Of a stretch of DNA of 6,767 nucleotides, positions 1-6,767 are shown in pieces (the stretch's first letter is position 1; each line of letters opens with the position of its first letter). The DNA is from Lysobacteraceae bacterium UBA6001. Its GTDB lineage: Bacteria; Pseudomonadota; Gammaproteobacteria; Xanthomonadales; Xanthomonadaceae. A model generated the notes under the pieces. The model saw only the letters and a list, made by a program, of their open reading frames with translations, was not told where the DNA came from and made no database searches. The stretch is taken from positions 1-6,767 of the forward strand of contig DJAN01000278.1 in assembly GCA_002429615.1 (NCBI GenBank). The letters are read 5' to 3'. A program made the translations under genes and the position numbers.

Positions 1-42
1 GCCAACGGTCCCGAAAGGGGCAAGCCCCCGGTGGCCCGACGG

Positions 43-48
43 TCTATA
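43..48 (-). promoter_or_regulatory. possible leftward -10 element (TATAGA)
   Basis: Read on the minus strand, 48 to 43 spells TATAGA, the most AT-rich spot in a G/C-rich stretch. The 21-bp repeats start immediately upstream of it, and the first repeat would cover the -35 position (about 66-71), where no good -35 hexamer is visible. That layout fits an activator-dependent promoter driving a gene to the left of the window. There is no ATG or GTG on the minus strand between the predicted start point and the window edge, so the leader would be at least 35 bases. The call rests on one hexamer and its position. Confidence 0.25.
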
Positions 49-111
49 TCGACCGGACGGGAAACGCGCTCGACCGGACGGGAATCGCGCTCGATTGGAC
101 GGGAATCGATG
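49..111. repeat. three tandem 21-bp direct repeats
   Basis: Three units lie head to tail with an exact 21-base period: 49-69, 70-90 and 91-111. Each has the form TCGAYYGGACGGGAAWCGMK, with core GGACGGGAA. Units 1 and 2 differ by one base (A64 against T85). Unit 3 changes CC to TT at 95-96 and diverges at its last bases. Two helical turns of spacing puts all three cores on one DNA face. This equals the known 21-bp spacing of AraC half-sites such as araI1-araI2. The neighbouring AraC-type gene makes it a candidate ligand, but this is inference. If translated in the downstream gene's frame it would read as a 7-residue repeat. Confidence 0.8.
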
Positions 112-162
112 CGTGGTTTTGCGTTGCCTGTTCTGGGGGGTCACTTGCCTGGAAGTGCGGGG

Positions 163-184
163 GAAACGCCCGCCCGGGCGTTTC
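163..184. promoter_or_regulatory. perfect inverted repeat, candidate operator of the AraC-family gene
   Basis: Arms GAAACGCCCG (163-172) and CGGGCGTTTC (175-184) are perfectly complementary with a 2-base centre (CC). If transcription starts at or near the ATG at 202, the repeat covers about -39 to -18, overlapping the -35 region. That suits a repressor or autoregulatory site. A 10-bp hairpin with a 2-base centre would be strained in RNA, and there is no T-tract right after it, so a DNA-binding site is more likely than a terminator. The protein that binds it cannot be told from the sequence. Confidence 0.5.
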
Positions 185-189
185 TCCGC

Positions 190-195
190 TATCGT
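190..195 (+). promoter_or_regulatory. -10-like hexamer (TATCGT) for the AraC-family gene
   Basis: TATCGT matches the -10 consensus at four of six positions including the TA and final T. It ends exactly 6 bases before the ATG at 202, so transcription would start at or next to the start codon. No Shine-Dalgarno sequence lies in the intervening bases. No good -35 hexamer is visible at 17 bases, so the promoter may depend on an activator. Confidence 0.35.
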
Positions 196-201
196 GCGGG
201 C

Positions 202-1104
202 ATGACCGCTGCCCTGCTCGACCGCGTCCGACACTGCACGCTCGCCCACGCCGATGCGCACGGCGTGGCGCGTACCGCGATCAATGGGCTGTCCACCATC
301 TCCGCCACCACGCCGGGCGAGCTCCTTTACGACATCTCCTGCCCGATGCTGGTGCTGCTGTTGCAGGGCACCAAGCAGGTCACGTTCGGCTCGCACGTGG
401 CCCGCTTCGGCGCCGGCCAATCGCTGCTCATCACCGCCGATGTGCCCACCACCAGCCAGATCACCGGGGCGGATGCGCAGCAGCCGTACTACTCGTTCGT
501 GCTGCATCTGGATCCGGCGCTGATCGCCAGCCTCGTCGGTGAGATGGAGGCGGTGGCCGAGGCAGCGCCACCCGCGTCTCCTCTGCAGGTGGATACGACC
601 GAAGCCGAGGTGGCCGATTGCGCGTTGCGCCTGATGCAGCTGCTGGAACGTCCACGCTCGCTGCCGATCCTGCGCGATGGGCTGCTGCGCGAGATGCACC
701 ACTGGTTGCTGGCCGGGCGGCACGGGGCCGCCATCCGCCAGCTGGGCGCAGTGAACGGCCATGCGGCGCGCATCGGGCGCGCGGTGGCGCTGATCCGCGC
801 GCGCTATACGCAGCCGCTGCGGGTGGAGCAGCTGGCCGCGGCGGCCGGCATGAGCCTGTCCACCTTCCACGAGCACTTCCGTGCGGTGACGTCGCTGACG
901 CCGTTGCAGTTCCAGAAGCAGCTGCGCCTGATGGAAGCCCGCCGCCTGATGCGCAACGACGGGGCGATGGCCAAGCGCGCGGCGCACGCGGTGGGCTATG
1001 AAAGCGTCACCCAGTTCACCCGCGAGTATGGCCGCCTGTTCGGCCAGTCGCCGCTGCGCGATACGCGGGCGGCGACGGCGGGCGATTACGCGGCGACGTC
1101 GTAG
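202..1104 (+). CDS. AraC-family transcriptional regulator (AraC_N type)
   Basis: A 300-residue DNA-binding regulator. Residues about 20-175 look like the AraC_N cupin-type sensor domain (PF06719, as in YqhC-like regulators), with the typical stretch ELLYDISCPMLVLLLQGTKQ at 40-59 and a FGAGQSLLITADVP segment. Residues 190-290 are the double helix-turn-helix AraC domain. The first recognition unit is around 207-228 (LAAAAGMSLSTFHEHFRAVT) and the second around 258-284, ending in GYESVTQFTREYGRLFGQSP. The ATG at 202 gives normal family length. In-frame starts at 31 (GTG) and 109 (ATG) would add 57 or 31 residues that run through the repeats and the inverted repeat, so I rejected them. No Shine-Dalgarno is visible before 202. 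The 3' end overlaps the convergent dehydrogenase gene by 19 bases. Family members often control nearby oxidoreductase genes. The ligand is unknown. Confidence 0.88.
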   Translation: MTAALLDRVRHCTLAHADAHGVARTAINGLSTISATTPGELLYDISCPMLVLLLQGTKQVTFGSHVARFGAGQSLLITADVPTTSQITGADAQQPYYSFVLHLDPALIASLVGEMEAVAEAAPPASPLQVDTTEAEVADCALRLMQLLERPRSLPILRDGLLREMHHWLLAGRHGAAIRQLGAVNGHAARIGRAVALIRARYTQPLRVEQLAAAAGMSLSTFHEHFRAVTSLTPLQFQKQLRLMEARRLMRNDGAMAKRAAHAVGYESVTQFTREYGRLFGQSPLRDTRAATAGDYAATS

Positions 1105-1982
1105 TTCGTCCGCGACAGGTCTTCCAGCAACGTCGGGCCGGTGGGGGTCCAGTCGAGGAGACGGCGGGTGATGGCACTGGAAGCGGACATGTCCGCCGCC
1201 GCGAACGAGGTCATCCAGCCGAAGTAAGCCGGCACTTCTTCCGGCGACAGCGCGGCCACCGGCACGCCCAGGCCACGCGCCACCGCGGCGGCGATGTCGC
1301 GCATCGGCACGCCTTCCTCCGCCACCGCGTTGTAACGGGCGCCGGCTTCGGCGCGCGCCAGCGCGAGGACATAGAGACGCGCGACATCGGCCACCGGCGC
1401 CGCCGACCAGCGGTTGTCGCCCTGGCCCACGTAAGCCGCGCGCCCCTGCTGGCGTGCGACGGCGATATACGGCGTGATCAAGCCCTGCCTCACGTTGTCG
1501 TGCACCTGCGGCAGCCGCACCACGGAGACATTGACGCCCTTTTCCAGCAACGCGTTGCCGGCCTGTTCGGAGGCGATGCGCGGGTGCGGGTTGGCGGCGT
1601 TGAACACGTCCTCGCGCGCAGGCGTGCCGGGCGTGCTGCTGCCCATGCCGACGCCCGAGGTGATCAGCAGCGGACGCTGCGAGCCCACCAGCGTCTCGCC
1701 CAAGGCGGTGATGACGCGACGATCCTTCTCGCAGTTCTCCACGAAATGGGAGAAGTCATGGTCGAACGCGGTATGCACCACGGCGTCGGCGTCGGCCGCG
1801 CCGGCGCGCAGGCTGTCGAGATCCTCCAGCGTGCCGAGGTGGGCCTTCGCGCCGGCACGCGCCAATGCGTCGGCGCCGGATGAGGAGCGCGTCAGGCCGA
1901 TGACTTCATGGCCGCGCGCAAGCAGCTCGGGAAGGATGTGCGAGCCGATGAAGCCGGTGGCGCCGGTGAGGAATACACGCAT
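1086..1982 (-). CDS. atypical extended short-chain dehydrogenase (NAD(P)-dependent epimerase/dehydratase family)
   Basis: A 298-residue cytosolic Rossmann-fold protein. The N-terminus begins at once with the nucleotide-binding motif TGATGFIGSH (6-15), followed by an acidic GTLEDLDSL turn (50-58). It resembles the atypical SDR group often annotated 'SDR family oxidoreductase'. The catalytic YxxxK is missing. The expected site reads HPRIASEQ (133-140), with Arg135 and Glu139 where Tyr and Lys would be, although a Ser-rich TSG stretch (108-110) follows the usual strand. Family members of this kind keep GxxGxxG but lack the normal active site, so its reaction is unclear. It may act as a reductase by another mechanism or as a cofactor sensor. 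The ATG at 1982 has a good GGAG site 7 bases upstream. The gene converges with the AraC-family gene and is divergent from the XRE regulator. Confidence 0.88.
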   Translation of the reverse strand: MRVFLTGATGFIGSHILPELLARGHEVIGLTRSSSGADALARAGAKAHLGTLEDLDSLRAGAADADAVVHTAFDHDFSHFVENCEKDRRVITALGETLVGSQRPLLITSGVGMGSSTPGTPAREDVFNAANPHPRIASEQAGNALLEKGVNVSVVRLPQVHDNVRQGLITPYIAVARQQGRAAYVGQGDNRWSAAPVADVARLYVLALARAEAGARYNAVAEEGVPMRDIAAAVARGLGVPVAALSPEEVPAYFGWMTSFAAADMSASSAITRRLLDWTPTGPTLLEDLSRTNYDVAA

Positions 1983-1989
1983 GAAATCA

Positions 1990-1993
1990 CTCC
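1990..1993 (-). promoter_or_regulatory. Shine-Dalgarno site of the dehydrogenase gene
   Basis: The minus strand reads GGAG with 7 bases to the ATG at 1982. It is one of the few clear ribosome binding sites in this window and fixes that start. Confidence 0.6.
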
Positions 1994-2009
1994 ACTTGGT
2001 GGGGTGCGT

Positions 2010-2038
2010 TTTATCCCACTACACTGGATCAACAGTAA
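2010..2038 (-). promoter_or_regulatory. possible promoter of the dehydrogenase gene
   Basis: Read leftward, a GATAAA -10-like hexamer (2015 to 2010) lies 17 bases from a poor TTACTG -35 (2038 to 2033). It would start transcription near 2003, giving a leader of about 20 bases that contains the GGAG site. The -10 is fair and the -35 is weak, so the promoter may need help or be weak. The CACTAC/GTAGTG inverted repeat overlaps its spacer and -35. Confidence 0.35.
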
Positions 2039-2044
2039 GTAGTG
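2017..2044. promoter_or_regulatory. inverted repeat, candidate operator between the divergent regulator and dehydrogenase genes
   Basis: CACTAC (2017-2022) and GTAGTG (2039-2044) form 6-bp inverted arms 16 bases apart. A second nested pair, ACTG (2023-2026) and CAGT (2033-2036), is offset by one base. The site covers the spacer and -35 of the leftward promoter and touches the -10-like hexamer of the rightward gene, so one bound dimer could control both. The obvious candidate is the XRE-type protein encoded alongside, but this is inferred from position only. Confidence 0.45.
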
Positions 2045-2045
2045 A

Positions 2046-2051
2046 AATTAT
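2046..2051 (+). promoter_or_regulatory. -10-like hexamer (AATTAT) for the XRE regulator
   Basis: AATTAT matches the -10 consensus at four of six positions and ends 6 bases before the ATG at 2058, which again would give a leaderless mRNA. No Shine-Dalgarno is present; the intervening bases are CGGGGT. An alternative promoter is TTGGTG (1996-2001), an 18-base spacer and TACACT (2020-2025), giving a leader of about 26 bases. I cannot choose between them. Confidence 0.3.
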
Positions 2052-2057
2052 CGGGGT

Positions 2058-2915
2058 ATGGCAACTAACAGGCTCCCGCTGAGCGATGCGCCCAATGGCC
2101 TGCTGGGGGCGTTCCTGCGCGATTGCCGCGCGCGCCTGGATCCGGCGGTATTCGGCTTCAGCGCGGCGCGGCGGCGTACCCCGGGCCTGCGCCGCGAGGA
2201 GGTGGCGCAACGCGCTCATATCAGTCCCACCTGGTACACCTGGCTCGAACAGGGCCGTGGCGGCCCGCCGTCGCCCGAGGTGCTGGAGCGCATCGTCGGT
2301 GCGTTGATGCTGACCGAGCGCGAACGCGAGCATGTGTTCCTGCTGGCGCTGGGCCATCCGCCGGAGGCGCGCTACCAGGGCGTGGACGAAGTAACGCCGC
2401 GCCTGCGCCGCGTGCTCGATGCGCTCGGCGATACCCCGGCCATCGTCAAGACCGCGACCTGGGACGTGGTGGCCTGGAATCCCGCCGCCGCGGCGCTGTT
2501 CACCGACTATGGGCAGCTGCCGCGCGAGCAGCGCAACATCCTGCGCTTGATGTTCTCCAATCCGCGCGTGCGCGATGCGCAGGACAACTGGGACAGCGTG
2601 GCGCGTTCGGTGGTGCGCTCGTTCCGGATCGACGCGATGCGTGCCGGCGCCAATGCCGAGATCGCGCAGCTGGTCGAGGCGCTGTGCGCGAGCAGCGCCG
2701 AGTTCGCCGCGCTGTGGCAGGACCGTGGCCTGCCCGACGAACGCGCGCTTGCCAAACGCATCCATCATCCGCGGCTCGGGGCGATCGACCTGGAAATCTC
2801 CTATTTCGCCGTCGATGGGCGCCCGGACTTGGCGATGGTGGTCTACAACCCGCGCGACGCCGAAAGCACCGCGCGCGTGCGCGAACTGATCGACGCCGGC
2901 CGCGGCGCGGGTTGA
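2058..2915 (+). CDS. XRE-family regulator with MmyB-like ligand-binding domain
   Basis: A 285-residue regulator. Residues about 14-95 are the N-terminal helix-turn-helix, with the family signature RRRTPGLRREEVAQRAHIS (38-56) followed by TWYTWLEQGRG (58-68). Residues about 105-275 match the MmyB/MltR-type ligand-binding domain (PF17765). Its signatures are TPAIVKTATWDVVAWNPAA (126-144), ILRLMFSNPRVR (161-172), SSAEFAALW (212-220) and KRIHHPRLGAIDLE (233-246). The fold is PAS-like, and the studied member from Chloroflexus binds a fatty acid, so a hydrophobic ligand is possible. Genes of this family commonly stand divergent to an oxidoreductase gene that they control, as here. The start follows from the domain boundary and from the short upstream region. 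The stop lies 10 bases from the end of the convergent anti-sigma-like gene, with no terminator visible between them. Confidence 0.93.
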   Translation: MATNRLPLSDAPNGLLGAFLRDCRARLDPAVFGFSAARRRTPGLRREEVAQRAHISPTWYTWLEQGRGGPPSPEVLERIVGALMLTEREREHVFLLALGHPPEARYQGVDEVTPRLRRVLDALGDTPAIVKTATWDVVAWNPAAAALFTDYGQLPREQRNILRLMFSNPRVRDAQDNWDSVARSVVRSFRIDAMRAGANAEIAQLVEALCASSAEFAALWQDRGLPDERALAKRIHHPRLGAIDLEISYFAVDGRPDLAMVVYNPRDAESTARVRELIDAGRGAG

Positions 2916-2925
2916 ACGGCGCGAC

Positions 2926-3413
2926 TCAGCCCTGCGCGCGCACTGCAGTGGCCACCGGCGCAACCAGCGCGTAGGACGCGGCACCCTGCGACCAGTAGCG
3001 CGCACGCAGGCCGTCCTCGACCCGCTCGCCGGCACGCAGGCGCGGCGCCAGCGGCCGCACGTACAGCGCGACACGGCTGCCCGCGGCGTCTTCGTAGACC
3101 AGCATGGCAGCGGCGCCCTCCGGCGTGGACAGCAGGCGCCCGCCACGCACGCGCAGACCCTGCGCGTGCAGGTCGGGCAGCGCGACCGGACCACGCAACT
3201 GCGCCGCCAGCCACGCGCGCAGGTGCGCTTCGTCCTGGGCACCTTCGCGGTATTCCAGCGCGGTGTCCTGGGTGGCGAACAGGCGATAGGCGGCCATGGC
3301 GTCGGCCATCGGCTGGCGCTCGGCTACCCCCCGCGCGTCGCGCAGCTGCCATCCGCCCCAGCCCCCCATGCCCAGCGCGAGCACGCAGGCGGCGACGGCA
3401 AGGGCTCGGACGG

Positions 3414-3417
<4 letters not shown>
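2926..3417 (-). CDS. membrane-anchored protein resembling the sensor domain of an ECF anti-sigma factor
   Basis: A 163-residue protein. Residues 4-24 form one hydrophobic N-terminal segment (ALAVAACVLALGMGGWGGWQ), a membrane anchor or uncleaved signal. The rest is a predicted periplasmic domain. DEAHLRAWLAAQLRGPVALPDL (62-83), GLRVRGGRLLS (87-97), AAAMLVYEDAAGSRVALYVRP (102-122) and YWSQGAASYALVAP (141-154) closely resemble the C-terminal half of proteobacterial anti-sigma factors. The usual cytoplasmic N-terminal sigma-binding domain of about 80 residues is absent, and the upstream DNA is occupied by yihY. No sigma-factor gene is nearby. The ATG at 3417 overlaps the yihY stop as ATGA, so the two are translationally coupled. 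This may be an old derivative kept as an envelope protein rather than an active anti-sigma factor. Function is unproven. Confidence 0.8.
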
Positions 3418-5707
<2,290 letters not shown>

Positions 5708-5723
5708 GTGCGGGCCGGACGGG

Positions 5724-5729
5724 TATCAT
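5724..5729 (+). promoter_or_regulatory. likely -10 element (TATCAT) for the asparaginase-like gene
   Basis: TATCAT matches five of six consensus positions and lies in the 78-base gap after the DUF2069 gene. Transcription would start near 5736 with a leader of about 50 bases. The -35 position is G/C-rich and poor. The gene pair downstream may thus be transcribed both from here and by readthrough from wrbA. Confidence 0.45.
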
Positions 5730-5785
5730 GGGCACCTGCGCGCCGCGACCATCCGCGCGCCCCGTAACCGGAACAGGCACCTGCA

Positions 5786-6271
5786 ATGGAAGAACTCCTG
5801 ATCGTCACCACCGGCGGCACGATCGACAAGATCTACTTCGACGACAAGTCGGACTACCAGATCGGTGATCCGCAGATCGGCCAGATCCTCAAGGAACTCG
5901 GCGTGACGTTCCGCTTCACCGTCATTCCGATCATCCGCAAGGACTCGCTGCACATCACCGACGCCGACCGCGAGCTGATCCGTGCCACCGTGGCCGCGCA
6001 ACCGGCGCGCCACGTGCTGATCACCCACGGCACCGACAGCATGGTGCAGACCGGCGCGGTGCTGAAGTCGATCCCGGACAAGACCATCGTGATGACCGGC
6101 GCGCTGAACCCGGCGCGTTTCCGTGGCTCGGACGCCGAGTTCAACATCGGCTGTGCGGTGGGCGCGGTGCAGAGCCTGCCGGCCGGCGTGTACATCGCCA
6201 TGAACGGCCGCATCTGGAACCCCGACCACGTGCGCAAGAACGTCGCCGCCAACCGCTTCGAGGCGGCCTGA
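5786..6271 (+). CDS. single-domain asparaginase-like protein
   Basis: A 161-residue protein equal to the N-terminal catalytic domain of bacterial asparaginases/glutaminases, which hydrolyse L-asparagine to aspartate and ammonia. Motif 1 is TTGGTIDKIY (8-17), with nucleophile-type Thr12, and motif 2 is THGTDSM (80-86), with Thr83 and Asp84. Lys151 in DHVRK aligns with the catalytic lysine of E. coli AnsB (K162), and MTGALNPARFRGSDAEFN (103-120) is also typical. Full-length enzymes are about 330 residues with a C-terminal dimerisation domain. None follows here: the next gene, 9 bases on, is unrelated. The clean reading frame and good motifs argue against a recent break. Short asparaginase-domain proteins are a recognised group in these bacteria. 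There is no signal peptide, so it is cytosolic. Substrate and activity are not proven. The start is supported by the TTGGT strand position; the Shine-Dalgarno is weak. Confidence 0.88.
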   Translation: MEELLIVTTGGTIDKIYFDDKSDYQIGDPQIGQILKELGVTFRFTVIPIIRKDSLHITDADRELIRATVAAQPARHVLITHGTDSMVQTGAVLKSIPDKTIVMTGALNPARFRGSDAEFNIGCAVGAVQSLPAGVYIAMNGRIWNPDHVRKNVAANRFEAA

Positions 6272-6280
6272 CCCCGCGCG

Positions 6281-6757
6281 ATGTCGAAGGCCACGCGCGC
6301 CACGCGGCAACTTGATGGCGCGAAGGTCGCCTACAGCCTGCACGCCTACGACTTCGACGCCGACGCGGCCGGCGGCAAGGGCGTGCATGCGGCGCAGTCC
6401 CTGGGGATCGCCCCGGAACGCATGCTCAAGACCCTGATGGCCTGGGTGGACGAGCGCGCGGTGTGCGCGGTGATTCCGTCCGACCGGCAGCTGCAGCTCA
6501 AGCGACTTGCCGCGGCCTGCGGCGGCAAGTCGGCGCGGATGATGGAGATTCCCGAGGCCGAGCGTCGCAGCGGCTACAAGGTGGGCGGGATCAGCCCGTT
6601 CGCGCAGCAGCGGCCGGTACCGGTGTGGATCGAGCACGCTGCGCTGGCGCATGAGAGCGTGTGGATCAACGCCGGGCAGCGCGGGTTGCTGCTGGAGATC
6701 GCGCCGCAAGCCGCGGTCACGGTGCTGGACGCGCAGGTGGCGGAGATCTCCCTGTAG
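6281..6757 (+). CDS. ybaK: Cys-tRNA(Pro) deacylase, YbaK/EbsC family
   Basis: A 158-residue trans-editing enzyme that hydrolyses Cys-tRNA(Pro) made by mischarging ProRS, preventing cysteine misincorporation at proline codons. It aligns with E. coli YbaK throughout. The segments are SLHAYDFDADA (19-29), GIAPERMLKTLMAWV (42-56) with the essential lysine at 50 (K46 in E. coli), PSDRQLQLKRLAAACGGK (66-83), GYKVGGISPFAQ (98-109) and INAGQRGLLLEIAP (129-142). Length is normal. It lies 9 bases after the asparaginase-like gene, so it is likely cotranscribed with it. The stop TAG at 6755-6757 is also part of the REP-like element that starts here. Related deacylases (ProXp-ala, INS) share the fold, but the motifs fit YbaK best. 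Confidence 0.93.
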   Translation: MSKATRATRQLDGAKVAYSLHAYDFDADAAGGKGVHAAQSLGIAPERMLKTLMAWVDERAVCAVIPSDRQLQLKRLAAACGGKSARMMEIPEAERRSGYKVGGISPFAQQRPVPVWIEHAALAHESVWINAGQRGLLLEIAPQAAVTVLDAQVAEISL

Positions 6758-6767
6758 GAGCGGCTTC
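6753..6767. repeat. start of a REP-like repeat (TGTAGGAGCGGCTTC), cut by window end
   Basis: The last 15 bases match the start of a repeat abundant between genes in Stenotrophomonas, Xanthomonas, Lysobacter and relatives (recalled form TGTAGGAGCGGCTTC followed by a complementary arm). Only the first arm is inside the window. The rest, including the hairpin, cannot be seen. Such elements often sit just after stop codons. Confidence 0.6.

Larger units (their letters stand above)
1..201. other. regulatory intergenic region upstream of the AraC-family gene
   Basis: No convincing gene is seen here. From left to right it holds a G/C-rich stretch with short hairpin potential (10-29), an AT-rich spot (43-50), three tandem 21-bp repeats (49-111), a short inverted repeat (CACTT at 142-146 against AAGTG at 153-157), a perfect 10-bp inverted repeat (163-184) and a -10-like hexamer (190-195). 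The frame of the AraC gene stays open back to a GTG at 31. That extension would encode a 7-residue repeat and an unusual N-terminus, so I read the region as regulatory DNA. Confidence 0.6.

Noticed and set aside
10..29. Intrinsic terminator for a gene entering from the left
   Set aside because: CCC-GAAA-GGG and GGGG-CAA-CCCC stems are short and mutually exclusive, and no T-tract follows.
49..111. Short CRISPR-like array
   Set aside because: The 21-bp units are contiguous without spacers, and no cas gene is present.
1474..2082. 202-residue plus-strand open frame
   Set aside because: It is antisense to the dehydrogenase gene, crosses its start and promoter, and shows no recognisable domain.
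2895..2925. Bidirectional terminator between the XRE and anti-sigma-like genes
   Set aside because: There is a small G/C palindrome (GCCGCGGC) within the XRE 3' end but no T-tract on either strand.
2019..3242. 407-residue minus-strand open frame
   Set aside because: It is antisense to the well-supported XRE/MmyB gene, is Arg/Ala-rich with no family resemblance, and results from high GC and codon bias.
5726..6709. 327-residue minus-strand open frame
   Set aside because: It is antisense to the asparaginase-like and ybaK genes, both with clear motifs on the plus strand.
6272..6767. Displaced C-terminal half of the asparaginase
   Set aside because: The downstream gene is a complete YbaK-family protein with its own motifs.

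Overview
The window is uniformly high-GC DNA with tightly packed genes, strong G/C third-position codon bias and long antisense open frames, as expected for a gammaproteobacterium of the Xanthomonadaceae/Lysobacteraceae (Stenotrophomonas, Lysobacter, Luteimonas or Pseudoxanthomonas type). That assignment is an inference. It rests on the protein families, on a YihY protein with a long C-terminal extension, and on the start of a TGTAGGAGCGGCTTC-type intergenic repeat at the right edge. I see no insertion sequence, phage gene, CRISPR array, rRNA or tRNA.

Left part (1-2915) is a small regulator/oxidoreductase module. A 201-base regulatory region carries three tandem 21-bp repeats and a perfect inverted repeat. 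It precedes an AraC-family regulator (202-1104, +). This gene converges on and overlaps by 19 bases an atypical short-chain dehydrogenase gene (1086-1982, -). The dehydrogenase gene is divergent from an XRE/MmyB-type regulator (2058-2915, +). A 75-base intergenic region between them holds an inverted repeat where an operator would sit. Both regulators are candidates for controlling the dehydrogenase and possibly a gene to the left of the window.

Middle part (2926-4694, -) is a two-gene, translationally coupled (ATGA) unit. It encodes a YihY/BrkB-family inner-membrane protein and a small membrane-anchored protein that looks like the periplasmic sensor half of an ECF anti-sigma factor but lacks the sigma-binding half.

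Right part (4776-6757, +) is mostly housekeeping. WrbA-type NAD(P)H:quinone oxidoreductase is coupled by a GTGA overlap to a DUF2069 membrane protein. After a likely internal promoter come a single-domain asparaginase-like protein and a YbaK/EbsC-type Cys-tRNA(Pro) deacylase. A REP-like repeat begins exactly at the last gene's stop codon.

Nothing here is a clear new defence or biosynthetic system. The most worthwhile leads are the AraC-spaced 21-bp repeats beside a possible leftward promoter, the orphan anti-sigma sensor domain coupled to yihY, and three genes whose -10-like hexamers sit exactly 6 bases before an ATG without a Shine-Dalgarno sequence, which suggests leaderless mRNAs.
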